Source: Sulfuricurvum sp.
Lineage (GTDB): Bacteria > Campylobacterota > Campylobacteria > Campylobacterales > Sulfurimonadaceae
Direction: 5' to 3'
Assembly (NCBI GenBank): GCA_030696775.1
Contig: JAUYRN010000003.1
Location: 1 to 64,000, forward strand
DNA: 64,000 nucleotides
Position 1 is the stretch's first letter; each line of letters opens with the position of its first letter. Shown piece by piece: positions 25,169 through 35,616 of this stretch. The notes under the pieces were generated by a model, which was given only the letters and a program-made list of their open reading frames with translations, searched no databases and was not told where the DNA came from. The position numbers and the translations under genes were made by a program.

Positions 25169-25434
25169 TGAATAAAAGTCGGAATCATATTAAACATCCG
25201 AATGGTAAAATCTTGCATCTCATTCATCATCCATGGCATTGTCAAGATAATCACAATAATAATTCCAACAATCTTAGGAATGAAACTCAGCGTCATCTCA
25301 TTAATTTGGGTAGTGGCTTGGAAGATACTGACTGCAAGTCCCAAAAACATCCCTACAAGCAAGGCCGGCAGTGATAAAATCAACGCAACTTTAAAGGTTT
25401 CAATTCCTAAACCAACAAGTTCTTCTTGCATCAT
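25165..25434 (-). CDS. fliQ: Flagellar export apparatus protein FliQ
   Basis: Small inner-membrane component of the flagellar type III secretion gate. The 89 residues have two membrane helices and the family sequence LALPALLVGMFLGLAVSIFQATTQINEMTL-like region (here SLPALLVGMFLGLAVSIFQ, then TTQINEMTLSFIPKI). It lies between mqnD (one-base gap) and murB (four-base overlap), a typical scattered flagellar gene location in this phylum. Confidence 0.96.
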   Translation of the reverse strand: MMQEELVGLGIETFKVALILSLPALLVGMFLGLAVSIFQATTQINEMTLSFIPKIVGIIIVIILTMPWMMNEMQDFTIRMFNMIPTFIQ

Positions 25435-25435
25435 G

Positions 25436-26299
25436 TTAGTTATTCCTCAATGCGGTGTATTCTTGCGGAATACAAAAATCACGTGCATCCATTTTTTGAT
25501 CAAAAAAGTTGTGTTTATTTCCTATCTCAAAGAGCTTGTTAATCGCTTCAAATTGTATATCGCTTAGACTTATTGATTCATCATTCGCATACAATTCAAG
25601 ATATTTTTCCAATGTTGCTGCATCAATACGAACTAAAGACCGCTCAATAAGCATTTTTGAAAGAAGCTCTTTGTGATCTCGTGCTACCTGCACCGCTTTA
25701 GTAAGAAGATTTTCATACGAAATAGCCGATGTAAGCGGTAGCGAACGTCGAATCGCCATCCCGCCGAGCGGTAATGGTAGAGAACCACCGCTTAACTCAC
25801 ACCAAATATCCCATAATTCTCTCTCGACAACCAAAGAATCATCGTATCCTAAAATACTTTCATGAATCAATACGCCGGCATCGACCGTACCATCTATAAC
25901 CGCTTGCTCGATCTCCAGAAAGTTCATATACACGATCTTTGCATCAGGATACGCTACACGGAAAAGAAGAGCATTGGTCGTATATTTTCCACTAAGCGCT
26001 ACTTTAAATTTACGTTTTAGTACCGTATCGCGCTTACGAATAAGTTTGGGACCGTACCCGCTTCCAAAACTTACCGCTGTACGAAGAAGCGCGTATTCTT
26101 GGGCGATATGAGGGTACAATCCAAAACTTATAGCGCTTATATCGTAGGTCCCTTTGAGGGCTTCCACATTAAGTGTTTCAATATCAAGTGCTATATTTTC
26201 GAAAATGGTATTCTCACGGCCTACCCATCCAAACTTGATGGCATAATACATAAAAATATCGTCCGCATCAGGAGAGTGAGCAATTACCATTTTTTTCAC
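25436..26299 (-). CDS. mqnD: 1,4-dihydroxy-6-naphthoate synthase (futalosine menaquinone pathway)
   Basis: Converts cyclic de-hypoxanthine futalosine to 1,4-dihydroxy-6-naphthoate. The 287 residues have the periplasmic-binding-protein-like fold of MqnA/MqnD with HSPDADDIFMYYA at the N-terminus, DISAISFGLYPHI, GYGPKLI and LPLPLGGMAIRR, matching MqnD of this phylum. MqnA is the paralogue and the main alternative. Menaquinone is the expected respiratory quinone. It heads the mqnD-fliQ-murB unit. Confidence 0.9.
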   Translation of the reverse strand: MKKMVIAHSPDADDIFMYYAIKFGWVGRENTIFENIALDIETLNVEALKGTYDISAISFGLYPHIAQEYALLRTAVSFGSGYGPKLIRKRDTVLKRKFKVALSGKYTTNALLFRVAYPDAKIVYMNFLEIEQAVIDGTVDAGVLIHESILGYDDSLVVERELWDIWCELSGGSLPLPLGGMAIRRSLPLTSAISYENLLTKAVQVARDHKELLSKMLIERSLVRIDAATLEKYLELYANDESISLSDIQFEAINKLFEIGNKHNFFDQKMDARDFCIPQEYTALRNN

Positions 26300-26391
26300 T
26301 AAAAATACCTCTAAGTTTACAAATCTATGTAAATTTTAACGAAATAACGCTAAAATATCTCTATAAATATTCGAATGAATATATTGTATTG

Positions 26392-26434
26392 CAATTTGTC
26401 ATATTTTTAACAAATACTTTCAATTTGTCATATT
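26392..26434. repeat. 14-bp direct repeat in the recA promoter region
   Basis: CAATTTGTCATATT occurs at 26392-26405 and again at 26421-26434, 29 bp apart and upstream of a TATATT (26447-26452) that could be the recA -10 box. Three helical turns of spacing suggest a two-site operator. Many Campylobacterota lack LexA, so a different regulator is possible. Confidence 0.5.
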
Positions 26435-26476
26435 ATTGTCTAACTTTATATTTTACCCTTTTAGGAGAACACGACA

Positions 26477-27517
26477 ATGATGGATCCAAACAAACTAAAA
26501 TCGCTCGAATTGGCTATGAAGCAAATCGATAAAACATTTGGTAAAGGGACGCTTATGCGTCTTGGAGACAAGGTTATTGAACCAATAGGATCTATTAGCA
26601 CTGGCTCACTGGGGCTTGACTTGGCATTAGGAATCGGCGGAATACCAGAAGGCCGTGTCGTTGAGATTTACGGACCTGAGAGCTCAGGTAAAACGACACT
26701 TACCCTACATATCATCGCCGAATCACAAAGAAAAGGTGGAGTATGTGCCTTTATCGATGCAGAACATGCCTTAGATGTTGGATATGCTAAAAACCTGGGA
26801 GTTGATGTTGAAAACCTCCTCATCTCTCAGCCTGACTACGGCGAGCAAGCACTCGATATCGTTGAAACTATTGCACGCAGCGGTGCTGTCGATTTGATCG
26901 TTATCGATTCTGTTGCAGCCCTTACTCCAAAAGTGGAAATCGAAGGAGAGATGGGTGATCAGCAAGTAGGCGTTCAGGCACGTCTAATGTCAAAAGCCCT
27001 TCGCAAACTCACTGGCGTTTTGCATAAAATGAACTGTACCATTATCTTCATCAATCAAATCCGTATGAAGATCGGTACGATGGGTTACGGTTCACCCGAA
27101 ACAACCACAGGTGGAAATGCCCTTAAATTTTATGCATCTGTACGTATCGATATCCGTAAAATTGCAACACTTAAACAAGGTGAAAGCCAAATTGGAAACC
27201 GCGTTAAAGCTAAAGTTATTAAAAATAAAGTGGCGCCACCGTTTCGTCAAGCAGAATTTGATATTATGTTTGGAGAAGGAATTTCCAAAGAGGGTGAACT
27301 TGTTGATTACGGCGTCAAACTCGATATAATTGACAAAAGCGGAGCATGGTTCAGCTTTGAAGATACGAAACTTGGCCAGGGCCGTGAAAATGTCAAGCAA
27401 AAGTTCAAAGATGAACCCGAGTTAGCGAAGAAAATCGAAGAAAAAATTAAAGCCGCAATGGGTGTTAACAACATCATGATTATGGGTGAATCTGAAATGA
27501 ATGAGGTGGATGAATGA
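26477..27517 (+). CDS. recA: Recombinase RecA
   Basis: Forms the ATP-dependent filament on single-stranded DNA for homologous recombination and repair. The 346 residues have the Walker [14 protein letters not shown], Walker [11 protein letters not shown], loop L1/L2 region with [22 protein letters not shown] and C-terminal acidic tail. AGGAGAA precedes the ATG. It overlaps eno by ATGA. Confidence 0.98.
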   Translation: MMDPNKLKSLELAMKQIDKTFGKGTLMRLGDKVIEPIGSISTGSLGLDLALGIGGIPEGRVVEIYGPESSGKTTLTLHIIAESQRKGGVCAFIDAEHALDVGYAKNLGVDVENLLISQPDYGEQALDIVETIARSGAVDLIVIDSVAALTPKVEIEGEMGDQQVGVQARLMSKALRKLTGVLHKMNCTIIFINQIRMKIGTMGYGSPETTTGGNALKFYASVRIDIRKIATLKQGESQIGNRVKAKVIKNKVAPPFRQAEFDIMFGEGISKEGELVDYGVKLDIIDKSGAWFSFEDTKLGQGRENVKQKFKDEPELAKKIEEKIKAAMGVNNIMIMGESEMNEVDE

Positions 27518-28782
27518 TTTTTATTGATGAAGTAAGTGCAATTGAAGTAATGGATTCTCGTGGTAATCCAACCGTAAAAGCAACAGTCCAGTTGAGTGAC
27601 GGAACACGCGAAAGCGCAATCGTTCCAAGCGGAGCAAGTACAGGCAAGCGTGAAGCGCTGGAATTACGTGATGGTGATAGCCGTTACATGGGCAAAGGCG
27701 TGCTTAAAGCTGTAGGTCACGTCAACAATGAAATCGCTGACGCTATTATGGGTCTTAGTCCGTATAATCAAGCAATGGTTGATGCCGTTATGAAAGAGAT
27801 CGATGGTACTGAAAACTATGGTAACCTTGGTGCAAACGCCGTGCTAGGTGTCTCTATGGCGGTTGCTCGTGCAGCGGCTAAAAGTTTAAATATTCCTCTA
27901 TATCGCTATCTCGGTGGAGCAAATGCGATGGTTATCCCTGTTCCGATGCTCAACATCATCAACGGTGGAAGCCATGCAGATAACAGCGTTGATTTTCAAG
28001 AATACATGATCATGCCGATTGGTTTTGACGATTTTAATGAAGGGTTACGTGCTTCTGCTGAAGTCTATCACAATCTAAAAGGCATATTAAAAGCCAAAAA
28101 ACACAATACAGCATTAGGTGACGAAGGTGGTTTTGCTCCGGATTTAAGTTCCAACGAAGAGCCTATTCAAATCATAATGGAAGCGATCGAAAAAGCAGGC
28201 TATAAAGCAGGATCTCAAATCGCAATCGCACTTGACGTTGCTGCGTCTGAGCTTGTAACCGAAGGCGGATATAAACTTGATTCAGAGAACAGAACGGTTA
28301 CATCAGCTGAGCTGGTTGATTACTATGTTGATCTTTGCTCTAAATATCCTATCGTCTCCATTGAAGATGGTTTGAGTGAAGACGATTGGGCGGGATGGAA
28401 AATTCTCACAGAAAAGCTTGGATCTAAAATTCAGCTCGTTGGAGATGATTTATTTGTAACCAATGCTAATATTTTGGCAGAAGGAATTGAAAAAGGGATT
28501 GCTAACTCAATCCTTATAAAGCCAAACCAAATCGGTTCCGTTTCTGAAACAATGCTAACCGTTCGTTTGGCTCAACGTAATGGTTATAAATGTGTTATGT
28601 CTCACCGTTCAGGTGAAAGCGAAGATGCCTTTATTGCTGACTTTGCTGTTGCGCTTAACTGCGGTGAAATCAAAACGGGTTCAACTGCACGAGGAGAACG
28701 TACTGCCAAATACAATCGTTTACTCGAAATTGAAAACGAAGTGATGTACGGAGAATACCTCGGGAGCTCATTGTTTAAATAA
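27514..28782 (+). CDS. eno: Enolase
   Basis: Interconverts 2-phosphoglycerate and phosphoenolpyruvate. The 422 residues contain MDSRGNPTV, the lid [19 protein letters not shown], the metal ligand region [11 protein letters not shown] and the catalytic lysine/signature [13 protein letters not shown], with SHRSGESED near the end. It is translationally coupled to recA and to an FtsB-like gene downstream, an order seen in related genera. Confidence 0.98.
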   Translation: MIFIDEVSAIEVMDSRGNPTVKATVQLSDGTRESAIVPSGASTGKREALELRDGDSRYMGKGVLKAVGHVNNEIADAIMGLSPYNQAMVDAVMKEIDGTENYGNLGANAVLGVSMAVARAAAKSLNIPLYRYLGGANAMVIPVPMLNIINGGSHADNSVDFQEYMIMPIGFDDFNEGLRASAEVYHNLKGILKAKKHNTALGDEGGFAPDLSSNEEPIQIIMEAIEKAGYKAGSQIAIALDVAASELVTEGGYKLDSENRTVTSAELVDYYVDLCSKYPIVSIEDGLSEDDWAGWKILTEKLGSKIQLVGDDLFVTNANILAEGIEKGIANSILIKPNQIGSVSETMLTVRLAQRNGYKCVMSHRSGESEDAFIADFAVALNCGEIKTGSTARGERTAKYNRLLEIENEVMYGEYLGSSLFK

Positions 28783-29099
28783 TGAACTATCAAGAGCATA
28801 ACCAAATACTCGACTCAAGCATCTCTGAAGAGAGTTTTAGCGAGCGTCGTTTTGGGCTCTCAACCCCGAAATTTTTTCTCGTAGTCGGGTTGATTGTAGC
28901 AATATTATTCTACCTTAGTGTACTTATTTTTGGAAATAATTCTCTTTTAGTTTTAATCAATCTTGAAGAGTATCAAACCTTTCTCACCGAAGATATTGAA
29001 CGCCTAAAAAGTGAAAATGCCTCTTTGCAAAAGCAATATTTTGAACTAAAAGAATTGGATGCAGATTCCGGATCAACACAACGAGGTGAGCAGCCATGA
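28782..29099 (+). CDS. FtsB/DivIC-like septum-formation protein
   Basis: A 105-residue single-pass membrane protein: cytoplasmic N-terminus, one membrane helix (FFLVVGLIVAILFYLSVLIF), then a short periplasmic coiled coil (LTEDIERLKSENASLQKQYFELKEL). This layout is that of FtsB/DivIC, which bridges FtsL and FtsQ in the divisome. The start shares a base with the eno stop (TAATG). Position after eno supports FtsB, as in many proteobacteria. Confidence 0.8.
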   Translation: MNYQEHNQILDSSISEESFSERRFGLSTPKFFLVVGLIVAILFYLSVLIFGNNSLLVLINLEEYQTFLTEDIERLKSENASLQKQYFELKELDADSGSTQRGEQP

Positions 29100-29710
29100 A
29101 AAAAATACTTCTTCTCTCGTCTCTTTTAGTAACCTCCCTCTTTTCACGAGAAAATCCTTTTTTTTCTCTATCAGAAGGAGCTACTCTTCCTGTATCATCT
29201 GAAATAAATGATCATAAACCCGCACTTACTTCAATGACCTATAATTTTCCGAACAATTCACGCCTACTCAAAGATGTGAGCTTTACACTTCAAAACGTTG
29301 ATGGAAGTTTCGAAACTCGAAAGCTTGAAATTGATCAAAGTATTGATTGGCGATCACCTCTAATCCTCTCACAATCAAATTCTCGAACGAATTCATCAAC
29401 CACTGAAGGAAAAACTTCTTCTTCAACTATCAGTTTTATGCAATTTAGTGGCTCGGGTAATCGAATGTCTATCGTCGTGAAGGAACCTATGTTACGTCAC
29501 TTTACTCTCAGTGATCCAGATAGTATTGTGGTAGATTTTAAGCACAATGGGGTATTTGAGTTGTATCAAAAAGAGCTATCTTCACTTCCCTATACAAAAG
29601 TTAAAGTAACCAATCATGGCAGCTTTGCTCGAGTAATTCTTACCCTTGATGGACCTCATATTTGTAATGTTTCTAAAACTGCCCAAGGCGCTAGTGTTAT
29701 TTGTAAATAA
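29096..29710 (+). CDS. AMIN-domain periplasmic protein
   Basis: A 204-residue protein with a signal peptide (MKKILLLSSLLVTSLFS). The C-terminal half contains an AMIN-like domain: MRHFTLSDPDSIVVDFKHN, then LSSLPYTKVKVTNHGSFARVILTLDG, the strand pattern that targets proteins to peptidoglycan or secretins. No amidase domain follows, so it is a stand-alone AMIN protein. It overlaps the FtsB-like gene by ATGA, which suggests a role in division-site envelope remodelling. Confidence 0.8.
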   Translation: MKKILLLSSLLVTSLFSRENPFFSLSEGATLPVSSEINDHKPALTSMTYNFPNNSRLLKDVSFTLQNVDGSFETRKLEIDQSIDWRSPLILSQSNSRTNSSTTEGKTSSSTISFMQFSGSGNRMSIVVKEPMLRHFTLSDPDSIVVDFKHNGVFELYQKELSSLPYTKVKVTNHGSFARVILTLDGPHICNVSKTAQGASVICK

Positions 29711-29838
29711 AGAATGAAGTGTGATTACTAAAAAAGAAGAATGAGACCTGCATTCCCCCCTTTTTCTTAAAGGGAATGGGATGACAGGTGAACAAAATTT
29801 CCACCGTCCGAAAGACGTTGGTAGCTTTAGGGGGTTGT

Positions 29839-29883
29839 AGGGACTTTTGTCCCTGCGATTAAAACGGATATATTCGTTTTAAT
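29839..29883 (-). terminator. Two adjacent hairpins downstream of tpx
   Basis: AGGGAC-tttt-GTCCCT (29839-29854) and ATTAAAACG/CGTTTTAAT with an 8-nt loop (29858-29883) lie just past the tpx stop, in the convergent gap with the AMIN gene. The second stem ends in T-rich sequence on the minus strand. Termination of tpx, and possibly of the eno operon, is likely. Confidence 0.5.
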
Positions 29884-29894
29884 CTATAATAAAC

Positions 29895-30398
29895 TTACGC
29901 TACAGCAGCCAAAGCAGCATCGTAGTTAGGCTCTTCAGTGATTTCAGGAACGATTTCTTTGTATGTAACGATACCGTCAGCATCTACTGCGAAGATTGCG
30001 CGGCAAGTTACACCTGCAAGAACTGAACCACCAAGCAATACACCATAAGCATTTGCAAATTCTTTGTTACGGAAGTCAGAACATACAGTCAAGTTATCAA
30101 TACCTTCTGCTTGGCAAAAACGGCCAGCAGCGAATGGAAGGTCAAGAGATACGATAGTTACTGTAACATCAGAAAGACCTGCAGCTTTTGCATTGAAGTT
30201 ACGAGTTTCAGTAGCACATACACCTGTATCTAAAGAAGGAACAACAATGATAAGTTGTTTTTTGCCAGTTGCGCCACCTACAGTAATGTCACCAAGTCCT
30301 GCTGAATTTACTACAGTAATTGCTGGTGCTTTATCGCCAACGTTAACAGTGTTTCCTAAAAGTTCTACGTCTGTACCTTTGAATTTTGTTGTTGCCAT
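29895..30398 (-). CDS. tpx: Thiol peroxidase
   Basis: Thioredoxin-dependent peroxidase reducing lipid and hydrogen peroxides. The 167 residues have the peroxidatic cysteine in PSLDTGVCATETRNF (about residue 61) and the resolving cysteine in GRFCQAEGI (about 94), the Tpx arrangement. CAGGAGCC precedes the ATG. It is a single-gene unit convergent with the eno operon. Confidence 0.96.
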   Translation of the reverse strand: MATTKFKGTDVELLGNTVNVGDKAPAITVVNSAGLGDITVGGATGKKQLIIVVPSLDTGVCATETRNFNAKAAGLSDVTVTIVSLDLPFAAGRFCQAEGIDNLTVCSDFRNKEFANAYGVLLGGSVLAGVTCRAIFAVDADGIVTYKEIVPEITEEPNYDAALAAVA

Positions 30399-30491
30399 GT
30401 TGGGCTCCTGTTTTTATTTATGTGAGGAATTGTACAAAAATCAGACAATTTTACTCTGAATTCTAAAATATATATTTTGATTTAAGCTAAA

Positions 30492-31469
30492 TCACAGTTT
30501 GCAACGAGGATTAATCGCCACATCCGTATGATTCACAAAGAATTCAAGTGCATATGCTTCGAGTGCGCATCGACCAATCATAGCCGCATTATCCGAGCAA
30601 TACTCTAATGGAGCTAACAACAAGGGTGCTTTATAGGCAGTGAGCATCTGCTGTACTTGTGAACGCAAATAGAGATTGGCGCTTGCACCACCTACAATAG
30701 CAAAACGTATCGGCGGGTTGGTCTTGAAATATTTTTTGAGCTTTTGGACCAAATGATCCGTAGCGGTTTTTTGAAATGCAGCGGCTATATCAGGATATGT
30801 TTCAGATGATGCAGATTCAACCGCTAAACGAACCTGATTTTTAAGCCCCGAATAACTAAAAGCAATTAATGGTGATTGCCAAAGAGGAACGGTAAATGAC
30901 TGTTTCGATGCATCACCGCTGTGAGCCAACTGTTCAATTACCGGGCCACCTGGATAACCAAGCTTCATCATTTTGGCTACTTTATCAAAGCTTTCACCGT
31001 AACTGTCATCCATCGTCGTTGCAACAGTCTCCATCTGGGAGTACGATTTGACCTCAATCAGCTGCGTATGTCCACCAGAGACAAGCAATACGGTCAGTGG
31101 CAGTTGAGATTCTTTTTCAATAAAGAGGGAGTATATATGCCCCTTTAGATGATTAATGGGCAGGATTGGAATATTCAGCGCTATAGAGAGTGCTTTTGCC
31201 ATCACAACGCCTTCGATCAGCGTTACCCCTAATCCCGGTTCACTGGTTACCGCAATGGCTTTTAACTCATTAAACCATGGCTTGCATTCGCTCAAAATAG
31301 CCGGAAGAGCAATAGCATGAAGACGACTGGCTAATTCAGGAACGACACCGCCGTATTGAGAATGTTCAAGTTCTTGGGATATTTTTTTATGATATATGAG
31401 TTTTTTGGTTGCTATTTCTGTAATCGCGATTGAACTATCGTCACACGAACTTTCGATACTCAAAATCAT
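30492..31469 (-). CDS. tsaD: tRNA N6-adenosine threonylcarbamoyltransferase
   Basis: Transfers the threonylcarbamoyl group to A37 of ANN-decoding tRNAs. The start at 31469 ([16 protein letters not shown]) overlaps the upstream hydrolase stop by ATGA, and it matches the usual family N-terminus; an in-frame start ten codons earlier lies inside that gene. The 325 residues contain the metal-binding HLKGH and the ASKH-fold motifs [20 protein letters not shown] and [11 protein letters not shown]. It is the last gene of the cdsA-dxr-hydrolase-tsaD operon. Confidence 0.96.
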   Translation of the reverse strand: MILSIESSCDDSSIAITEIATKKLIYHKKISQELEHSQYGGVVPELASRLHAIALPAILSECKPWFNELKAIAVTSEPGLGVTLIEGVVMAKALSIALNIPILPINHLKGHIYSLFIEKESQLPLTVLLVSGGHTQLIEVKSYSQMETVATTMDDSYGESFDKVAKMMKLGYPGGPVIEQLAHSGDASKQSFTVPLWQSPLIAFSYSGLKNQVRLAVESASSETYPDIAAAFQKTATDHLVQKLKKYFKTNPPIRFAIVGGASANLYLRSQVQQMLTAYKAPLLLAPLEYCSDNAAMIGRCALEAYALEFFVNHTDVAINPRCKL

Positions 31470-31999
31470 TGCATCACCCACTCTTTTACCCACGGCCACT
31501 CTCCATAGCCTGAATCAGCATTGAGATGTCCAGCATTGCTTATCACCTTCATCTCTATACCAAGCGCCTTTTGCAGCTCTAACGCCTCTTCTTGGTTCAT
31601 GTAAGGGTCATTATCCGAGGTTACCAACATTGCTTCATTTGTATACAACGAATTCGGAGCTTCTAGGGGAAAAAAGCTTTTGAGAGTTTCAAGTTCGCAG
31701 GTCAAACGGGGAGGAGCGACTAAAAGAAGTCGTTTGACCGGAGAGATCTCACCCTCATTGCACAGATGCAACCACAGGATACATCCAAGCGAGTGGCAAA
31801 TAACGATCTCATGCTGAAATTCTTTTAAGAGCTCTTTTACTTGCTTTATCCATCTATTTTTACTCGGGAAATGAGGATTGTCTAAAAGGGGAAACGCTAC
31901 GGTTCCGTAATCTTTGGCTATTTCACCTGCGAGCCATGCTTGCCAATGAGGATCATCACTTCCTCCCCAGCCGTGCAAGATAAGAGTTTTTTGTCTCAT
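31466..31999 (-). CDS. RBBP9/YdeN-type alpha/beta hydrolase
   Basis: The 177 residues start [19 protein letters not shown], the typical opening of the RBBP9/YdeN serine hydrolases. The nucleophile lies in [10 protein letters not shown], the acid in VTSDNDPYM and the histidine in [13 protein letters not shown]. The substrate is unknown. It overlaps both neighbours by ATGA, so it is firmly in the cdsA-dxr-tsaD operon. Confidence 0.9.
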   Translation of the reverse strand: MRQKTLILHGWGGSDDPHWQAWLAGEIAKDYGTVAFPLLDNPHFPSKNRWIKQVKELLKEFQHEIVICHSLGCILWLHLCNEGEISPVKRLLLVAPPRLTCELETLKSFFPLEAPNSLYTNEAMLVTSDNDPYMNQEEALELQKALGIEMKVISNAGHLNADSGYGEWPWVKEWVMQ

Positions 32000-33069
32000 A
32001 TGAGTTTCCTGACATACTGACGTACTTCATTGTTGAGATAAAAGATATCTTCAATGCTTTTAGGCTCTTGCTCAAAGCGTTTAAAAGCATCCATAACCCG
32101 CGTCGATATTTCCAAAAAGGAAATTTTCCCCTCAACAAACTGCTCAATTGCCACTTCATTAGCAGCATTAACGATAACACCTCGGGCAGGATTGGCTAAT
32201 AACTCTTGACGAATATCCCAAATAGGGTAGCGATCACTTTTAATCTCTCGAAATTCCAAAGATCCTACTTCAAGCAAATTAACCGACTTCAAAATCTTTT
32301 CATCACTCTTTCCCATCAACGCATACGCAATAGGCAATTGCATATTGGCATTCGCCAAATGCGCCGTAGTTGATCCGTCTTGGTAATCAATCAGAGCATG
32401 AATAATGGATTTTGTTTCAATAATCGCATCGTATTCACCCTCACCAAAAAGCCAGCGAGCTTCTAAAAGCTCAAACATTTTGTTCATCATCGAGGCACTG
32501 TCAATCGTAATTTTTTGCCCCATCGACCAATTGGGATGATTGAGAGCATCTTTTAAGGTTGCTTCTTGAATTTTCTCAATCGGCCAGTCTCTAAACGCAC
32601 CGCCACTGGCAGTAATGAGCATGCGAGAGATAGGACGAGCGGTTTGATTAAGATACCACAATCCAAAATGTTCACTGTCGATAGGGATAATGCGGGAAGT
32701 ATCCACGAATGCTCCGCCCACCACAAGTGATTCTTTGTTCGCCAATGCGATACGCTTGCCGCACTCCAACGCTTTTAATGTCGGACGGAATCCTGCAAAT
32801 CCGACAAGGGCATTAACGACGAAATCGGAGGCAGATGACTCGATCGCCTCTAAAATCGCTTCTTCTCCCGCATGAACATTGGGATGATTGACGCTGGCGA
32901 TGTCTTGGGGATTTAAAACGACGACGCACTTGGGAGAAAATTTTTGGATTTGCTGATTAAGAAGGGTAATATTTCGCCCTGCTACGAGGGTATCGACACT
33001 TAAACCGAAGCGCTCTGCAATAGCAAGAGCATTGACACCGATAGAACCTGTAGATCCTAAAAGGATCAA
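31996..33069 (-). CDS. dxr: 1-deoxy-D-xylulose 5-phosphate reductoisomerase
   Basis: Second enzyme of the MEP isoprenoid pathway, making MEP with NADPH. The 357 residues have the N-terminal GSTGSIGVNALAI, the ALANKESLVVGG segment, the substrate loop ITASGGAFRDWPI and PNWSMGQKITIDSASMMNK. It overlaps cdsA and the hydrolase gene by four bases each. Confidence 0.97.
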   Translation of the reverse strand: MILLGSTGSIGVNALAIAERFGLSVDTLVAGRNITLLNQQIQKFSPKCVVVLNPQDIASVNHPNVHAGEEAILEAIESSASDFVVNALVGFAGFRPTLKALECGKRIALANKESLVVGGAFVDTSRIIPIDSEHFGLWYLNQTARPISRMLITASGGAFRDWPIEKIQEATLKDALNHPNWSMGQKITIDSASMMNKMFELLEARWLFGEGEYDAIIETKSIIHALIDYQDGSTTAHLANANMQLPIAYALMGKSDEKILKSVNLLEVGSLEFREIKSDRYPIWDIRQELLANPARGVIVNAANEVAIEQFVEGKISFLEISTRVMDAFKRFEQEPKSIEDIFYLNNEVRQYVRKLI

Positions 33070-33827
33070 GCAAGTCCCCGTAAGAAAATAAGCATAACGA
33101 TTGCTCCAAAAAGATACCCATCAATACGATCAAGTATCCCGCCATGACCCGGAAGAATATTTCCACTGTCTTTTACGCCTGCTTGGCGCTTTAAATAACT
33201 CTCAAATAAATCCCCAAAGACTGCGGCCATCGCCGTAAGCATCGAGATAAGAATGGCTTGCGTCATGTTTTCAACGATACTGATGCCGACAAAGAAACCA
33301 GCTACTGTGGCTACCACTATTCCGCCGTACACACCTTCACGTGTTTTACTCGGACTTGAGATCGAAAAGGGTGTGCGCCCGATGCTTTTTCCTACGAAAT
33401 AAGCACCAATATCTGCCGAAGCGACAACAACAACAAGCCATAATAACGCGCTAATACCATATTCTTGGTACAAGCTTAGAACATAGAGCATTCCTGCCGT
33501 AGGGTATAAAAAGGGAAGAAAATTTCGAAAAGGGATGTTTTGAGTATACGCAACAGCCCCTACAAATATCAGTCCCGAAATCACCAGTAAATCTTCACTG
33601 TAAGGATAGATGGATGCAATAATCCATAGAATCGCGGCGTACGCATAAAGGGAATTATTGTTAATTCCAAAAAGACGTGTTGCTTCGTGAAATGCGAGCA
33701 TATAAACTGCGCCTAAAACAAGCCATATAAGCCAAAAGTTGTTAATAAGTCCAATCGCGAGAACCCCTAGTCCTAAAAAAGTAGCGGTAATAATGCGTGT
33801 TTGTAGCGCATTTGAGGAAGGTTGCAT
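33066..33827 (-). CDS. cdsA: Phosphatidate cytidylyltransferase
   Basis: Inner-membrane enzyme producing CDP-diacylglycerol for phospholipid synthesis. The 253 residues have about seven membrane helices. The C-terminal signature is DSGNILPGHGGILDRIDGYL, with the metal-binding aspartates, preceded by DIGAYFVGKSIGRTPFS and SPSKTREGVYGG. It heads the four-gene overlapping operon. Confidence 0.97.
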   Translation of the reverse strand: MQPSSNALQTRIITATFLGLGVLAIGLINNFWLIWLVLGAVYMLAFHEATRLFGINNNSLYAYAAILWIIASIYPYSEDLLVISGLIFVGAVAYTQNIPFRNFLPFLYPTAGMLYVLSLYQEYGISALLWLVVVVASADIGAYFVGKSIGRTPFSISSPSKTREGVYGGIVVATVAGFFVGISIVENMTQAILISMLTAMAAVFGDLFESYLKRQAGVKDSGNILPGHGGILDRIDGYLFGAIVMLIFLRGLA

Positions 33828-33894
33828 CGGGTTTCCTGATGGAGGTGTTTAAATTATCGCGATTATACCATTTTTAAATACGCTTTTTATAATT

Positions 33895-34200
33895 TTATAC
33901 TTTAACATCTAAAATATGGAGCGATTTTACCGTGGGCTCTTCATTTTGAGGATGCTCTTCATCACTTGAACGACGTTCTTCTTGCTCAGCTTGTTCTTTC
34001 GTATGTTCACGATTAGGGTCAACCCCTTTATTCTCTTCCGTAGGACGGACTTCTTGTACTTCTTTTTTTTGATCACGCGCGAGTGCTTGCGCTGCAATGG
34101 CTTGCAGTTCAAAGCGATTTTGCACTGCACCTACTTCAGCAGCAATGCCTGCCATTTGCTGATTTGCATAAATAACGCCACCAACAGGAGAAATTGCCAT
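33895..34200 (-). CDS. Hypothetical protein with acidic, charged C-terminus
   Basis: The start chosen is ATG 34200 (MAISPVGGVIYANQQMAG), which has AAAGGA upstream; an earlier ATG eight codons before would overlap rqcH. The 101-residue protein has an Ala/Gln-rich helix (FELQAIAAQALARDQKKEV) and a highly charged, probably disordered tail (KEQAEQEERRSSDEEHPQNE). The family is not recognised; similar short proteins occur near cdsA or flagellar genes in this phylum, but that is recalled loosely. It lies directly downstream of rqcH. Confidence 0.7.
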   Translation of the reverse strand: MAISPVGGVIYANQQMAGIAAEVGAVQNRFELQAIAAQALARDQKKEVQEVRPTEENKGVDPNREHTKEQAEQEERRSSDEEHPQNEEPTVKSLHILDVKV

Positions 34201-34210
34201 AAAAAATCCT

Positions 34211-35536
34211 TTACCGCTTATCAATCACCAATGTTTTAAAGTTCGTATAGAGGACATTTGCCCCCTCTTGAACCCGCACTTCTCTTCTTGGAGTATAATC
34301 GACCAAATACGATCCTTTTTCAAATACAGAAAAATCAACGCACAGTTTTGCAGCAGCTTCCAAAATATTACGAGGAAGCTCTTGTTTATCGGTGGTAATG
34401 ATGACGTGGGCTGAAGGTCTGTCTTTTAGGTGCAGCCAAACATCACGGGCACGGGCATTACGCAGCAGTTCAATATTTCCTCGCTCACTTTTACCCAGTG
34501 AAATTTTTATCCCCTCCACCCAAAACAATGCAATAGACTCAGGCTGTTGGTTTTTTACTCCTCGCAGTTTTGCAGGAAACAACATCGCAATTTCTTCAGG
34601 ATGCAACGCTTCGTGTATCGTATGAAGAAACAACTCCAGATGATGGATTTTTTCCTCAAGATTTTCACGTTCTTTGAAAAGTCCGAGTGCTTTTTGTTTA
34701 GCTTTTTTGGAACGCCTAAAAAACATTTCTGCCATCCGAGCGCCGGTGTGATACCCCTCTGGTATCGCTATCGCTATCTCATCTCCATTAAAATCACTTA
34801 AAACTACCTCAGTTTCATACCCTTTAATGCGGTGAAGATTTGCTAATATCAGATGTCCTGCATGTTGTGAGTATGCCGATTCACGTAACAGTTCCTCTTC
34901 ATTAATGAGCCCTGCTAAATGGGTACGAAGTTGTCCTAAACGCTTTTCAATGAGCGTACTTTTTTCTTTTTTTAATTTATTCAATTGTCCTTGCGCATAT
35001 AGATCATACGTATTGTGCAAATAATCTTCTACATTTTCCAAGGGATAAAATACAGGTGTAAAGTCGGGACGCGGAGGATTAAGAAGAACCTCTCCGACTC
35101 GGACGCTACGCACGGAGACATTTTCATCGATATGACGCAATGCTTCTAAAACAATTTCCTCTTTATCGAGCAAAATGGCATTCGTATATTTTCCCGTAAA
35201 TTCAAATTGCAATAGGGTAATTTCACTCTTATATGACCCGCTTTGCGTCACTGCAATACGCACTATTTTATCATCATTATGAAGGGTGATTGATTGGATG
35301 ATTGAGCGATTAAATCGTTTTGCAAGCAATACATCAAAAGGAGCCTGATACACTTTTGAGCGTTTTGAATTAGGTGAGATAAAAATAGTTGCGTTATCGC
35401 GTCGCATATCAAATGTCCACACCGAATCTCGATCAAATTCAAGGCTTACCTGGGTGTCACTTACACGATATGCCCGCTCTATTTGTTTAAATTGCTGCAT
35501 CGTTTCAACGATTTGTTGCAAATGGGAATGTTTCAT
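34211..35536 (-). CDS. rqcH: NFACT-family ribosome quality control protein
   Basis: Homologue of RqcH/Rqc2, which binds stalled 50S-peptidyl-tRNA and recruits tRNA-Ala for C-terminal tailing. The 441 residues have an NFACT-N-like start (about 1-160), a coiled coil with helix-hairpin-helix area ([20 protein letters not shown] to [15 protein letters not shown]) and a C-terminal NFACT-R domain with [18 protein letters not shown]. It is shorter than the B. subtilis protein (about 570). The role in tailing is inferred from family membership. Confidence 0.88.
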   Translation of the reverse strand: MKHSHLQQIVETMQQFKQIERAYRVSDTQVSLEFDRDSVWTFDMRRDNATIFISPNSKRSKVYQAPFDVLLAKRFNRSIIQSITLHNDDKIVRIAVTQSGSYKSEITLLQFEFTGKYTNAILLDKEEIVLEALRHIDENVSVRSVRVGEVLLNPPRPDFTPVFYPLENVEDYLHNTYDLYAQGQLNKLKKEKSTLIEKRLGQLRTHLAGLINEEELLRESAYSQHAGHLILANLHRIKGYETEVVLSDFNGDEIAIAIPEGYHTGARMAEMFFRRSKKAKQKALGLFKERENLEEKIHHLELFLHTIHEALHPEEIAMLFPAKLRGVKNQQPESIALFWVEGIKISLGKSERGNIELLRNARARDVWLHLKDRPSAHVIITTDKQELPRNILEAAAKLCVDFSVFEKGSYLVDYTPRREVRVQEGANVLYTNFKTLVIDKR

Positions 35537-35616
35537 ATAAATTATATTTCCTTATTTCAGAAGCGCTTTATCAAAAAAGAATTAGAATAGATGAACCAAA
35601 CAAAAGGCGGGTTCAC

